A stretch of DNA of 64,000 bases, taken from assembly GCF_014212055.1 (NCBI RefSeq), contig NZ_JACJVO010000012.1, forward strand, positions 1 through 64,000, given 5' to 3'. The notes under the pieces are model-generated. The model saw only the letters and a list, made by a program, of their open reading frames with translations. It made no database searches and had not been told where the DNA came from. This DNA comes from Cohnella zeiphila. Lineage in GTDB: Bacteria; Bacillota; Bacilli; Paenibacillales; Paenibacillaceae. Both the position numbers and the translations under genes were made by a program. Shown here one piece after another: positions 16,668-25,965 of this stretch (position 1 is the stretch's first letter; every line of letters starts with the position of its first letter).

Positions 16668-18164
16668 ATGAGTCAAGCGGTTCAACCGCAAAGCGTTCTG
16701 GCTTCCTCCGAGACGGCGCCGGAAGGCGGGGCGAAAGTCGCGGTACAGAAGTTCGGACGGTTCCTCAGCGGCATGGTGCTGCCGAACATCGGGGCGTTCA
16801 TCGCCTGGGGGCTGATCACCGCCTTGTTTATCCCGACCGGATGGATTCCGAACGAGAGCTTGGCGAAGCTGGTCGATCCGATGATCAAGTACCTGCTGCC
16901 GCTGCTGATCGGCTATACCGGCGGGAAAATGGTCCACGACACCCGGGGCGGCGTTATCGGAGCGGTCGCGACGATGGGCGTCGTGATCGGCACCGACATC
17001 CCGATGTTCCTCGGCGCAATGATCATGGGTCCGCTCTCGGCCTGGATCCTGAAGCAGTTCGACCGTTCGATCGACGGCAAGATCCGCTCCGGCTTCGAGA
17101 TGCTGGTCAACAACTTCTCGTCGGGCATCATCGGCGGCCTGCTCGCGATCGGCGCCTACGCAGGCGTAGGCCCGGTCGTCGAGGCGTTCAGCAAACTGCT
17201 GGCGAACGGCGTGGAGTTTCTCGTCAACCATCATCTGATTCCGCTCGCGAACATTCTGATCGAGCCCGGCAAGGTGCTGTTCCTGAACAACGCGATCAAC
17301 CACGGGGTGCTGAGCCCGATCGCGCTGGAGCAGTCGACGGCAACCGGCAAGTCGCTGCTGTTCATGCTGGAGTCGAACCCCGGTCCCGGCCTCGGCATCC
17401 TGCTCGCCTATTGGATGTTCGGGCGCGGGATGGTGAAGCAATCGGCTCCCGGCGCGGTCATCATTCACTTTTTCGGCGGGATTCACGAGATTTACTTCCC
17501 ATACATTCTGATGAACCCGCGGCTCATCCTGGCCGTCATCTGCGGCGGCGTGGCCGGAACGGCGACCTTCTCCGCCACCGGCGCGGGCCTTGTCGCGACA
17601 CCGTCCCCGGGCAGCATCTTCGCCTACTTCGCGATGACGCCCAAGGGCGGGTACCTGCCGATGCTGAGCGGCGTGGTCGTGGCGGCGGTCGTCTCCTTCC
17701 TGCTGGCGTCCCTGCTGCTGAAGACGAGCCGCAAGACGGATGAAGGAGATCTGGAAGCGGCCACCGAAAAGATGAAGCAGATGAAGGCGCAGTCCAAGGG
17801 GCAGGCTCCCGCCGCGGCTGCCGCGACCGCCGTCGCTTCGGCACCGGCAAGCACGGCCGCGAAGACGAAGGCGGAAGTGAGCAAGATCGTATTCGCCTGC
17901 GACGCCGGCATGGGGTCCAGCGCAATGGGCGCTTCCATCCTGCGGAAGAAGCTGAACAAGGCCCAGGCGAACGTGAAAGTAACGAACACGGCCATCGGCG
18001 ATATTCCGGCGGACGCCGACATCGTCGTCACCCACCGGTCGCTGACCGACCGCGCCCGTTTAAAAGTACCCGGGGCGGAGCATATTTCCATAGACGACTT
18101 CCTGAAGGCGGCGGAGTACGACGAGCTCGTCGAGCGCCTGGGGAATGCGAATCCGGAATCATGA
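16668..18164 (+). CDS. mtlA: PTS mannitol transporter subunit EIICB
   Basis: A 498-residue permease that imports mannitol and phosphorylates it to mannitol-1-phosphate. The IIC domain (about 20-355) has the substrate-site loop FFGGIHEIYFP (H273 region) and NNAINHGVLSPI. An Ala/Lys-rich linker (about 360-405) follows, then the IIB domain with phosphocysteine C411 in ACDAGMGSSAMG. IIA is a separate gene (mtlF), as in many Bacillota. It is the first gene of the operon, with GAAGGAGG 11 bases upstream. Confidence 0.96.
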   Translation: MSQAVQPQSVLASSETAPEGGAKVAVQKFGRFLSGMVLPNIGAFIAWGLITALFIPTGWIPNESLAKLVDPMIKYLLPLLIGYTGGKMVHDTRGGVIGAVATMGVVIGTDIPMFLGAMIMGPLSAWILKQFDRSIDGKIRSGFEMLVNNFSSGIIGGLLAIGAYAGVGPVVEAFSKLLANGVEFLVNHHLIPLANILIEPGKVLFLNNAINHGVLSPIALEQSTATGKSLLFMLESNPGPGLGILLAYWMFGRGMVKQSAPGAVIIHFFGGIHEIYFPYILMNPRLILAVICGGVAGTATFSATGAGLVATPSPGSIFAYFAMTPKGGYLPMLSGVVVAAVVSFLLASLLLKTSRKTDEGDLEAATEKMKQMKAQSKGQAPAAAAATAVASAPASTAAKTKAEVSKIVFACDAGMGSSAMGASILRKKLNKAQANVKVTNTAIGDIPADADIVVTHRSLTDRARLKVPGAEHISIDDFLKAAEYDELVERLGNANPES

Positions 18165-18237
18165 GCTGCGGCGCGGCGCTGACGATTAGTCGTCGGCGTC
18201 TCGTCCGTTTCTCGGAGGAGGGGGGATAGATCCGAAC

Positions 18238-20352
18238 ATGATCGTCTCCAACAGGCAGCGACGCTTGCTGGAATTGCTGCTTCGGCGGCAGGAGGAAGTG
18301 ACGGCCGGGGAGATGGCGGAGGAGCTTCGGATCAGCGCCCGCACGGTTCACCGGGACATGCAGGAGCTGGAGCCGATGCTCGCCGCGAACGGCTTGTCGC
18401 TGGTACGCAAATCGGGCATCGGCATCTCGCTTCAGGGAGGCGAAGAGGAGCTCGCCCGATTCAAGGAACAGCTCGGCGCTTCGGTCAGCGCCACTTATTC
18501 GCCCGACGAGCGCAAGGCGCTGATCTTGTGCCGGCTGCTGCGGGAAGAGGAGCCCGTCAAGCTGTTCGCGCTGGCCCACATGCTCCACGCGGCGATCCCG
18601 ACGGTGACCCGCGATCTGGACGAATTGGAGCCTCAGCTGAACCGGCAGGGGCTGGAATTGGTCCGGCGCCGCGGCTATGGCGTCGAGCTTGCCGGCGGCG
18701 AGGAGAACAAGCGCGGCTTGATCGCGGCGCTCGCGCACCTTTACCTGGACGACTCCGAGCTGTTCGGGGCTTCTTCGGACGACGCGAGGACGGGGCCGGT
18801 CGCCAAAGAGCTGCTTCGGATGGTCGGCAAGGACGTTTTTCACGCGGTCGAGCAGCTGTTATGGAAGCTGGAGGAGGCTTGGCCGCGAAGGCTGTCGGAG
18901 ACGGCGTATACCCGTCTGCTCGTTCGCTTGTCCGTGGCGCTGACGCGGCAGAGGCAGCAGCGCTTCATCGAAGGCGGCGCCTCGGCGGGAGCTTCATCGC
19001 CCGCCCTGGACCGCTTCCTCGAAGCGTTCGGCCCGGATTGGCCGGAGGCGGAGCGAGACTACGTCCAGCGGCTGCTGGACGAAGCGAAGGCAGAGGCCGA
19101 GTCCGGCGGCGGCGCCGCGCTGCTCAGCCGGTACGGGCCCGCGGTCGCGGAATCGGCCGCGAAGCTGATCCGGGCGGTGGCGAAGCGGTGGGACGTTCCG
19201 TTCGACCGGGACCGCTCGCTGCTCGACGGCTTGATCCGGCACCTGGGCCCCGCGCTGGAGCGGCTTCGCGCTCTCGAGACGATCCGCAATCCGCTGCTGC
19301 CCCAGATCAAGAAAGACTACGGAGCGCTGTTCGAAGCGGTCCGCGCCGGAGCGGGGGAAGCGCTCGTGCCTTATCGCGTTCCGGAGGAAGAGATCGGCTA
19401 TCTGACGATGCATTTCGGCGCGGCCGCGGAGCGGTGGCGGCTGTTCCCGCGGACGGTGCGGGCGATGCTCGTCTGCACGAGCGGGATCGGCTCCTCGAAG
19501 CTGCTCGCGGTGCGGATCCACAAAGAATTCCCGCAGGTGGACCTGATCGGGCATTATTCGTGGTACGAGGCCGCGCGGATTTCTCCGGACCGCTACGATC
19601 TGATCGTCTCGACGGTCGATCTGCCGATGCAGCCGGACCGCTACGTCAAGCTCAGTCCGTTGCTCACCCGTGAAGAGACGGAGCGGCTGCGCGAAGCGAT
19701 CTGGCGAGCCGCTACCGCTCCTGACGCCCATGCGTCTTCCGCTCGAGCCGACGCCACTCCTCCGGCTGCGAGGAAGCAGGAGGAAGGGGCGGTTCACGCG
19801 GGAGAGCACAAGGAGAAAGACCCGCTGCAGCGGCTGAAAAGGGTTCACGCCTACACGGCGGAGATGTTGCAGCTGCTCGACCGGTTCGTGGCGTATCCCC
19901 TCGATCTGGGGAAGCGCGGCCGGGATCTGGAAGCGGTCCTGTCGGCCATGCTGGACCGGGTGGCGCTTCAGGGCGGGGTGCAGAATCCGGAAGCGATCGT
20001 CCGGCGGCTGATCGAACGGGAGCACAGCGGGTCCCAGCTCATCGCCGGCACGCCGGCGGCGCTGTTCCATACGCGGAGCGAATGGGTGCCGAAGCCGCTC
20101 CTGGCGCTGTTCCGGCTGGCGACGCCGCTGCCGCTCGGCTCGGGAGAGGCGCGGCAGATTCTGCTGATGCTGGCGCCGCCGGAGCTGAACCGCCCGGCGC
20201 TGGAAGTGCTGAGCGAGATCAGCGCCATGCTGCTCCAGCCGGAGATGATCCGGCTGCTGCAGGAAGGCGGCGCGGAGGAGATCAAGTCGTTTATCTCGCA
20301 GGAGTTGGAAGAGTTCATGAGACAACAAGAGGAATGGGGAGAACCGACATGA
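18238..20352 (+). CDS. mtlR: mannitol operon transcriptional activator MtlR
   Basis: A 704-residue PRD-containing activator. It has an N-terminal HTH (ISARTVHRDMQEL), a second winged helix near 90-150, two PRDs, a IIB-like domain with C413 (VCTSGIGSSKLL) and a C-terminal IIA-like domain with H611 (ALFHTRSEWV). PRD2 histidines H335 and H392 are visible. In the PRD1 position where the family normally has HL, this protein reads LLVRLSVALTRQ, so a regulatory His appears replaced by Arg. It lies inside the operon between mtlA and mtlF and overlaps mtlF by ATGA. Confidence 0.92.
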   Translation: MIVSNRQRRLLELLLRRQEEVTAGEMAEELRISARTVHRDMQELEPMLAANGLSLVRKSGIGISLQGGEEELARFKEQLGASVSATYSPDERKALILCRLLREEEPVKLFALAHMLHAAIPTVTRDLDELEPQLNRQGLELVRRRGYGVELAGGEENKRGLIAALAHLYLDDSELFGASSDDARTGPVAKELLRMVGKDVFHAVEQLLWKLEEAWPRRLSETAYTRLLVRLSVALTRQRQQRFIEGGASAGASSPALDRFLEAFGPDWPEAERDYVQRLLDEAKAEAESGGGAALLSRYGPAVAESAAKLIRAVAKRWDVPFDRDRSLLDGLIRHLGPALERLRALETIRNPLLPQIKKDYGALFEAVRAGAGEALVPYRVPEEEIGYLTMHFGAAAERWRLFPRTVRAMLVCTSGIGSSKLLAVRIHKEFPQVDLIGHYSWYEAARISPDRYDLIVSTVDLPMQPDRYVKLSPLLTREETERLREAIWRAATAPDAHASSARADATPPAARKQEEGAVHAGEHKEKDPLQRLKRVHAYTAEMLQLLDRFVAYPLDLGKRGRDLEAVLSAMLDRVALQGGVQNPEAIVRRLIEREHSGSQLIAGTPAALFHTRSEWVPKPLLALFRLATPLPLGSGEARQILLMLAPPELNRPALEVLSEISAMLLQPEMIRLLQEGGAEEIKSFISQELEEFMRQQEEWGEPT

Positions 20353-20783
20353 GCATTTTATCCAAAGAAAAAGTCGTCCTGAACGCGAAAGCGCAAGATC
20401 GATTCGAAGCGATCCTGATGGCCGGCCGGCTGCTGGTCGATGCGGGTCACGTGCCCGCCGAATACGTCGAGAAGATGATCGAGCGGGAGCAGGTGTCGTC
20501 CACCTATATCGGCGGAGGGCTGGCGATGCCGCACGGCACGAACGACGCCAAGCCGCTCATTCGTTCCACCGGCATGTCCGTGCTTATTTTTCCGGAGGGC
20601 GTCGACTTCGGCGGGGAAAAGGCGAACCTGGTCATCGGCCTCGCGGCGGTGGGAGAGGAGCATCTCGACATTCTGTCCAACGTGGCGGTACTCGTATCCG
20701 AGGAGGACGACATGCAGCGCATTCTGCAATCGTCCACGGAGGAAGAGCTGATCGCCATTTTCGAAGAGGGGATGGGCGAATGA
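20349..20783 (+). CDS. mtlF: PTS mannitol EIIA component
   Basis: A 144-residue IIA protein passing phosphate from HPr to MtlA. The phospho-His is H62 in LAMPHGTNDAKPLI. ATG 20349 overlaps the mtlR stop (ATGA), giving translational coupling. A longer in-frame opening to the left lies inside mtlR and is not used. Confidence 0.94.
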   Translation: MSILSKEKVVLNAKAQDRFEAILMAGRLLVDAGHVPAEYVEKMIEREQVSSTYIGGGLAMPHGTNDAKPLIRSTGMSVLIFPEGVDFGGEKANLVIGLAAVGEEHLDILSNVAVLVSEEDDMQRILQSSTEEELIAIFEEGMGE

Positions 20784-21943
20784 AGGCCGTTCATTTCGGC
20801 GCGGGCAACATCGGGCTCGGCTTTATCGGCCTGCTGCTGTCCCGTTCCGGCTATGAAGTCCGGTTCGTCGACATCGACGCGGAGCGTGTCGCGCTGCTGA
20901 ACGAGCGCGGGGCGTACCGGGTAACACTGGCGGACGAGAAGGCGGAGACGACGGTCGTGAGCGGCGTCTCGGCGATCGACGGCAAGGACGCGGAGAGCGT
21001 CGCGCGGGCGGTCGCGGAAGCCGATCTGGTGACGACGGCGGTCGGGCCGAACGTCCTGCGGTTCATTGCGGAGAACATTGCGAGAGGGATCGAGCTGCGC
21101 TTGGCCGATGAAAAAGCGGGTCCGCTGGTCGTCATCGCCTGCGAGAACGCGATCGGGGCGAGCACGGACCTCAAAAAGCACGTCTACGGCTTCCTCTCCC
21201 CGGACGCGCGGGCCCGGGCGGGCGAAGCGGCCTTCTTCCCGGATGCCGCGGTGGACCGGATCGTGCCGCTTCAGCAGCATGACGACAAGCTGCAGGTGAC
21301 GGTCGAGCCTTTCTACGAGTGGGTCGTCGACCGCTCGGCGCTGCCGGAAGGCTTCCCGGAGCTCGAAGGCGTCCATTACGTCGACCGCCTCGAGCCTTAT
21401 ATCGAGCGGAAGCTGTTTACCGTCAACACGGGTCATTGCTGCGCCGCCTACCACGGGTATCGGAAAGGGTACGCGACGATCCAGGAGGCGATGCGGGACG
21501 AGGAAGTCGCGGCCAAGGTTCGCGGGGCGATGAACGAGACGGGGGCGGTACTGACGCGGCTGCACGGCTTCGACGAGACCGAGCACGGGAGCTACATCGA
21601 CAAGATCGTCGAGCGGTTCCGCAATCCGCATCTCACCGACGAGGTCGTGCGCGTCGGCCGCTCGCCGCTGCGCAAGCTGGCGCCGAACGACCGGCTCGTT
21701 CGCCCCGCCCGCCTGGCCTATGAGCTGGGCCTGGAGACGGCTCAGTTGATGGACGCGATCGCGGCGGCTCTGCGGTTCGATTACGCAGGGGACGCGGAGG
21801 CGGTCGAGCTTCAGATGTCCATTCGCGGCCAAGGGCTGAGCAAGACGCTGGTTCGCTATACGGGGCTTCCGGCGGACCATCCGCTTCACGCCGCGATCCT
21901 GGCGGCATATGGGGCGTCGGCGCAAGGAGGGGTTGCGCGATGA
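20780..21943 (+). CDS. mtlD: mannitol-1-phosphate 5-dehydrogenase
   Basis: A 387-residue NAD-dependent polyol dehydrogenase that oxidises mannitol-1-P to fructose-6-P. The N-terminal Rossmann motif is FGAGNIGLGFIG. Family signatures are ACENAIGAS and the catalytic-region KLFTVNTGHCCAAYHGY. It overlaps mtlF by ATGA and is overlapped by ptsI in the same way. Confidence 0.96.
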   Translation: MKAVHFGAGNIGLGFIGLLLSRSGYEVRFVDIDAERVALLNERGAYRVTLADEKAETTVVSGVSAIDGKDAESVARAVAEADLVTTAVGPNVLRFIAENIARGIELRLADEKAGPLVVIACENAIGASTDLKKHVYGFLSPDARARAGEAAFFPDAAVDRIVPLQQHDDKLQVTVEPFYEWVVDRSALPEGFPELEGVHYVDRLEPYIERKLFTVNTGHCCAAYHGYRKGYATIQEAMRDEEVAAKVRGAMNETGAVLTRLHGFDETEHGSYIDKIVERFRNPHLTDEVVRVGRSPLRKLAPNDRLVRPARLAYELGLETAQLMDAIAAALRFDYAGDAEAVELQMSIRGQGLSKTLVRYTGLPADHPLHAAILAAYGASAQGGVAR

Positions 21944-23670
21944 CGAAGCAGCTCGCGGGAATCGCCGCTTCGCCGGGCATTGCCATCGCCCGGGCGGTCG
22001 TCTTGAATGCGGAGGAATATGTGCCGGTTCGGACCACGGTAGCACAGCCGGAGCGGGAAACGGCGCGGCTGCAGGCGGCGATCGGGCAAGCCCGCGCGGA
22101 GATCGAACGGATCCGGGCGGCGACGGAAGAGAAGCTGGGCGCGGAGAAAGCGGCGATCTTCGAAGGGCATCTGCTCATTCTCGAGGATCCCGATCTGATC
22201 GAGACGGCCGAGAGCCGGATTCGCGAGGAGGCGGTGAACGCCGAGTACGCGCTGTACGAGACGGCGCAGACATTCGTCGAAGCGCTGCTGGCGCTGGACG
22301 ACGAGACGCTGCGCGAGCGCGCGGCGGACGTGCGCGACATCTGCGGCCGAATCGTCGGCATTCTGCGCGGCGCGCCGAAGCGCGATTTGTCGCTTCTCTC
22401 CGACGAGTGCATCGTCGTGGCCGGCGACCTGGCGCCGTCCGATACGGCGGGGCTCAACCTGGAAGCCGTTCGGGGCTTCGTGACCGAAGTCGGCAGCCGT
22501 ACGTCGCACTCGGCGATCATGGCGCGATCGCTGGACATCCCCGCGATCGTGGGCGCGGGCCCGGGCATTCGCGACATTCCGGACGGAGCGCTTGTGGCGA
22601 TGGACGCGGTCGAAGGCCTGCTGCTCATCGATCCGAGCCCGGAGGAGTTGGCCGCCTACGCCGACAAGAAAGAGAAGTATGAGCGGCGGCGGGATGAGCT
22701 CAGGGCGTGGGCGAGCCGGCCCACGGCGTCGGCCGACGGGCGGCGCGTCGAGATCGCGGCCAATATCGGCCAGTTGGAGGACGTGCAGAAGGCGCTCGAC
22801 AACGGAGCGGAAGCGATCGGGCTGTTCCGCACGGAGTTCCTCTACATGGGCCGTGATCGGCTGCCGACGGAGGAAGAGCAGTTCCGGAGCTACAAGTACG
22901 TATTGGAGAAAATGGCCGGGAAACCGGTCGTTATCCGAACGCTGGACGTCGGCGGGGATAAGGAGCTGCCTTATCTGGGGCTGCCTCGGGAAAGCAATCC
23001 GTTCCTCGGCCGGCGGGCGCTTCGCTTCTGCCTGTCGCGGCCGGACGTGTTCCGTCCCCAGCTTCGCGCGCTGCTGAGGGCAAGCCGGTTCGGGAACCTG
23101 AAAATCATGTTCCCGATGGTCGCCGTGCTGGAGGAGCTGGTCGAAGCCAAGCGGTTGCTCGAAGAAGAGAAGCAAGCGCTCGTCTCCTCCGGAGTGGAAG
23201 TGGCGGACCGCATCGAAGTCGGCATCATGATCGAGATTCCCTCGGCAGCCGTATCGGCGGACTTGTTCGCGGAGGAAGCGGACTTTTTCAGCATCGGGAC
23301 AAACGATCTCATTCAATATACGATGGCCGCCGACCGGATGAACGAGACGGTGTCCTATCTGTATCAGCCGTACCACCCGTCCGTGCTGCGCCTGATCCGG
23401 CACGTCATCGACGCGGCGCACGCGGCGGGCAAGTGGGTCGGCGTCTGCGGCGAGATGGCGGGCGACCTGACGGCGGTTCCGCTGCTGCTCGGGCTCGGCC
23501 TGGACGAATTCAGCATGAGCGCGGGCTCGGTTCTGCCGGCCCGGGAGCGCATCGGCTCGCTGTCGCATCGCGACTGGCAGACGCTGTCCAAGCAGGCGCT
23601 GACGCTTAGCGGCAGCGAGGAAGTACAGAGCTTCGTGCAGGCTCGGATGGAAGGGAGGCAAGACGCATGA
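21940..23670 (+). CDS. ptsI: PTS enzyme I, mannitol-operon copy
   Basis: A 576-residue phosphoenolpyruvate-protein phosphotransferase starting the phosphorelay from PEP to HPr. Phospho-His H190 is in GSRTSHSAIMARS. The C-terminal PEP-binding domain has GLFRTEFLYM, SIGTNDLIQY and the active-site Cys in VGVCGEMAGD. Most Bacillota carry ptsHI in one general locus with ptsH first; here ptsI precedes ptsH at the end of mtl, suggesting a dedicated or sole copy. Coupled to mtlD by ATGA. Confidence 0.93.
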   Translation: MTKQLAGIAASPGIAIARAVVLNAEEYVPVRTTVAQPERETARLQAAIGQARAEIERIRAATEEKLGAEKAAIFEGHLLILEDPDLIETAESRIREEAVNAEYALYETAQTFVEALLALDDETLRERAADVRDICGRIVGILRGAPKRDLSLLSDECIVVAGDLAPSDTAGLNLEAVRGFVTEVGSRTSHSAIMARSLDIPAIVGAGPGIRDIPDGALVAMDAVEGLLLIDPSPEELAAYADKKEKYERRRDELRAWASRPTASADGRRVEIAANIGQLEDVQKALDNGAEAIGLFRTEFLYMGRDRLPTEEEQFRSYKYVLEKMAGKPVVIRTLDVGGDKELPYLGLPRESNPFLGRRALRFCLSRPDVFRPQLRALLRASRFGNLKIMFPMVAVLEELVEAKRLLEEEKQALVSSGVEVADRIEVGIMIEIPSAAVSADLFAEEADFFSIGTNDLIQYTMAADRMNETVSYLYQPYHPSVLRLIRHVIDAAHAAGKWVGVCGEMAGDLTAVPLLLGLGLDEFSMSAGSVLPARERIGSLSHRDWQTLSKQALTLSGSEEVQSFVQARMEGRQDA

Positions 23671-23927
23671 TCGCGCAATCGTTCACGGTCGCGAACCCGG
23701 CCGGTTTTCACGTCCGTCCGATCAAGAGCTTCGTTCAGGCCGCGGGGGAGTTCCCCTGCAAGGTGAGCGTGAGCTGCAAGGGCAAGACGGTAAACGGCAA
23801 AAGCTCGCTGAGCATGCTCACGCTGGGCATCGCCGCCCAGGATGAAGTAACGCTGGAGATCGACGGGGAGCGGGAAGAGGAAGCGATGAAGACGCTGGGC
23901 GAGCTGCTCGTCCGGATTCATGAATAA
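23667..23927 (+). CDS. ptsH: HPr-like phosphocarrier protein
   Basis: An 86-residue HPr. Phospho-His H15 is in NPAGFHVRPIKSF and the regulatory Ser46 in NGKSSLSMLTLG. The active-site segment departs from the usual GIHARPAT, with Val, Ile, Lys and Ser substitutions near the His, so it may be specialised for this operon. Ser46 suggests HPr kinase could still act on it. It ends the operon before a terminator and overlaps ptsI by ATGA. Confidence 0.9.
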   Translation: MIAQSFTVANPAGFHVRPIKSFVQAAGEFPCKVSVSCKGKTVNGKSSLSMLTLGIAAQDEVTLEIDGEREEEAMKTLGELLVRIHE

Positions 23928-23933
23928 CGATGG

Positions 23934-23961
23934 AGGGTGAGGCTTCGGCTTCACCCTTTTT
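23934..23961 (+). terminator. mtl operon terminator
   Basis: AGGGTGA (23934-23940) and TCACCCT (23951-23957) around a GGCTTCGGCT loop, followed by TTTT. It overlaps the stop codon of the convergent TetR gene. Confidence 0.85.
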
Positions 23962-24550
23962 CATTGATTAAAAATAGGGGGCCTTGGCCCAGGATGCGGG
24001 TGATGATCATCGCGACTTCGGCGGGCGGCAGCTTCCGGCCGGTCTCGAACCAGTGCATGAGGATGCCGAAGTTGGCCGAGGTGATCGCGGCGATCAAGTA
24101 GTCTCGCGGGACGGGGCCATCATACGTCAGCCTGCTGAACACTTCTTGGAACAGCCGTTCCTTCATGAATTCCCGGATCTGGAGCGGAAATGTGATGTCG
24201 CCGTTAGGTCCGAGAATGACCCGGAAGAAATCCGCATGCCTCTCGAAAAACTCCAAAATGCGAACGCTGACCGGGTACGCCTGGCCTTTCTCGGCGTAAG
24301 CGGCAACCTCCAGCGGATTCACCTTCCCCAATTCCCGGGTCAAGCCGTCGAACATCTCTGCCTTCAGCTGCTCCAGGAAATCGGCCGTATCGCGATAATG
24401 CAGGTAGAACGTTCCCCGGTTGATCCCCGCCCGTTCGCTCAGATCGCTGACGGTGATCGCGTGAATCCCCTTCTCCTCGATCAGCTCGATCAGCGCCTTC
24501 TGCAGCAGCTGCTTCGTCCTCGTTTTGCGGCGGTCCGTCTTTTCCGTCAT
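23951..24550 (-). CDS. TetR/AcrR regulator with TetR_C_8-type C-terminus
   Basis: A 199-residue repressor. The HTH KALIELIEEKGIHAITVSDLSERAGINRGTFYLHYRD (about 15-55) and the C-terminal helical region resemble the TetR_C_8 group commonly found beside YhgE/ABC-2 permeases. Start ATG 24550 has AGGAG eight bases upstream; the frame is open beyond but lacks an SD. Divergent from the permease gene, with two identical 11-base sites between them. Confidence 0.85.
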   Translation of the reverse strand: MTEKTDRRKTRTKQLLQKALIELIEEKGIHAITVSDLSERAGINRGTFYLHYRDTADFLEQLKAEMFDGLTRELGKVNPLEVAAYAEKGQAYPVSVRILEFFERHADFFRVILGPNGDITFPLQIREFMKERLFQEVFSRLTYDGPVPRDYLIAAITSANFGILMHWFETGRKLPPAEVAMIITRILGQGPLFLINEKG

Positions 24551-24616
24551 GCGGGCGGCTCCTTTTTTTGCGGATTTTTTTGGCGTTACTGAACAGATCC
24601 CGGCTCGAGTGCCGAT

Positions 24617-24680
24617 TAATGAACATTCGGCGGCGCGATTGACGATTGCCACTTCTCCTCCCCTCATTATAATGAACATT
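24617..24680. promoter_or_regulatory. duplicated TAATGAACATT sites in the TetR/permease intergenic region
   Basis: TAATGAACATT at 24617-24627 and again at 24670-24680. The second overlaps a TATAAT (24668-24673), a likely -10 for the permease. Repressor binding there would block the promoter. Confidence 0.6.
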
Positions 24681-24724
24681 GTGATCAGTAATCAACGTAT
24701 TGTCCATTTAAGGAGTGGGGGAAA

Positions 24725-25900
24725 ATGAACTTTTTCAAGCAGCGTCTGCTGTGGATCGGAGTGGCGGGGGTTACCGTTCTGGCGATCGTTTTCGGATTGG
24801 CGCTCATGGGGTCGATAGCCGGGGCGAAGCCCAAGGAGGTGCCGGTCGCCTTGGCGGTGCTGGATCAGGGAGCGCAGGCCGGAGGCGGTCAGGAGCTGAA
24901 CGCGGGGCAGATGATTCGGGAGAATCTGTTGGCTCTGAAAGGTTTGCCGGTCTCCTGGCAGGTCGTCTCGTCGGAGGAAGAAGCACGGGCGGCGATCGAC
25001 CGGCAGGACGTTTACGGCGCGCTTATCATTCCGGCCGATCTCAGCCAAGGGCTGCTGTCGCTTGCCTCGCCGAATCCGAAGCCGGCCGCCCTGAAAATTC
25101 TCGTGAACGAAGGCTCGAACGCGCAGGCGGCGCTGCTCGTTCAGCAGGTGCTGGGGCAGGCGGCTGACACGATCGGGGCGGAGCTGGCGGGGCAAGTTCT
25201 GGCAATGGCCGGGCAACAGACGGGGCAGGTTCCGGTCGAGGTAGCGAAGGCGCTGCTCGCGCCGGTCACGGTGGAGAAAGAGTCGCTGCATGCTGCGGGC
25301 GCGAACAACGCCGGGGGCAACGCGCCGACCATGCTGATCCAGGTGACGTGGCTGGGCAGCCTGTTCGCCGGCGTCTTCCTGTTCCTGGCGGGGCGGAAAG
25401 CGAAAGAAGCCGGCAGCGGATCATGGGCGGCGCTCTCCGGTCAGGCGATCGCCGGGCTGCTGCTCATGCCCGCGGTGTCGGGCCTGCTCGTGTGGATGGC
25501 TTCGTCCTGGTACGGCATGGAGATGGCCCGCGGCGACGTCTGGCTGTACCTGTGGCTGACCGGAACGGCGTTCTTCCTGCTTCAGTCCGCGCTTCTTAAC
25601 CTGATCGGCGTTCCGGCCGTGGGCCTGCTGGCGCTGCTGTTCTTCTTCTCGATGCCGGTGCTGAACCTGGCGCCGGAATTCCTGCCGGACGCGACCAAAG
25701 ATTGGCTGTATTCGTGGACGCCGCTCCGCTACGCCGCGCAGGGATTGCGCAGCCTGATGTACTTCGGAGGCGAGGGGAGACTGGCGGACAGCCGCGCCGT
25801 TCTGTGGTGGCTGGCGGGCATCTGCTTCGCGGTGCTGCTCGCTTCGGGGCTGCTCCCCCGCAAGGCGCCGGCGAGCGGGCGCGCTCAAGCCCTCTCGTAG
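24725..25900 (+). CDS. YhgE/Pip-like or ABC-2 type permease (DUF3533-like)
   Basis: A 391-residue membrane protein with one N-terminal helix (about 9-30), a large extracytoplasmic loop (about 35-200, VPVALAVLDQG...) and five C-terminal helices. This is the topology of YhgE/Pip and DUF3533 proteins. There is no ATPase gene beside it. Probable exporter or secretion accessory controlled by the divergent TetR. RBS AGGAGTGGGGG. Substrate unknown. Confidence 0.75.
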   Translation: MNFFKQRLLWIGVAGVTVLAIVFGLALMGSIAGAKPKEVPVALAVLDQGAQAGGGQELNAGQMIRENLLALKGLPVSWQVVSSEEEARAAIDRQDVYGALIIPADLSQGLLSLASPNPKPAALKILVNEGSNAQAALLVQQVLGQAADTIGAELAGQVLAMAGQQTGQVPVEVAKALLAPVTVEKESLHAAGANNAGGNAPTMLIQVTWLGSLFAGVFLFLAGRKAKEAGSGSWAALSGQAIAGLLLMPAVSGLLVWMASSWYGMEMARGDVWLYLWLTGTAFFLLQSALLNLIGVPAVGLLALLFFFSMPVLNLAPEFLPDATKDWLYSWTPLRYAAQGLRSLMYFGGEGRLADSRAVLWWLAGICFAVLLASGLLPRKAPASGRAQALS

Positions 25901-25965
25901 GGGATCCCGATCGCGTGTATAATGGCCTTGACGTTATCATTCCTCGCGAGAGTTAGGAGTCTGAC

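Noticed and set aside
18994-20328. 444-codon minus-strand frame opposite mtlR
   Set aside because: Arg/Gln-rich shadow of mtlR, with no motif and no ribosome-binding site; the same applies to long frames opposite mtlA, ptsI and rlmN.
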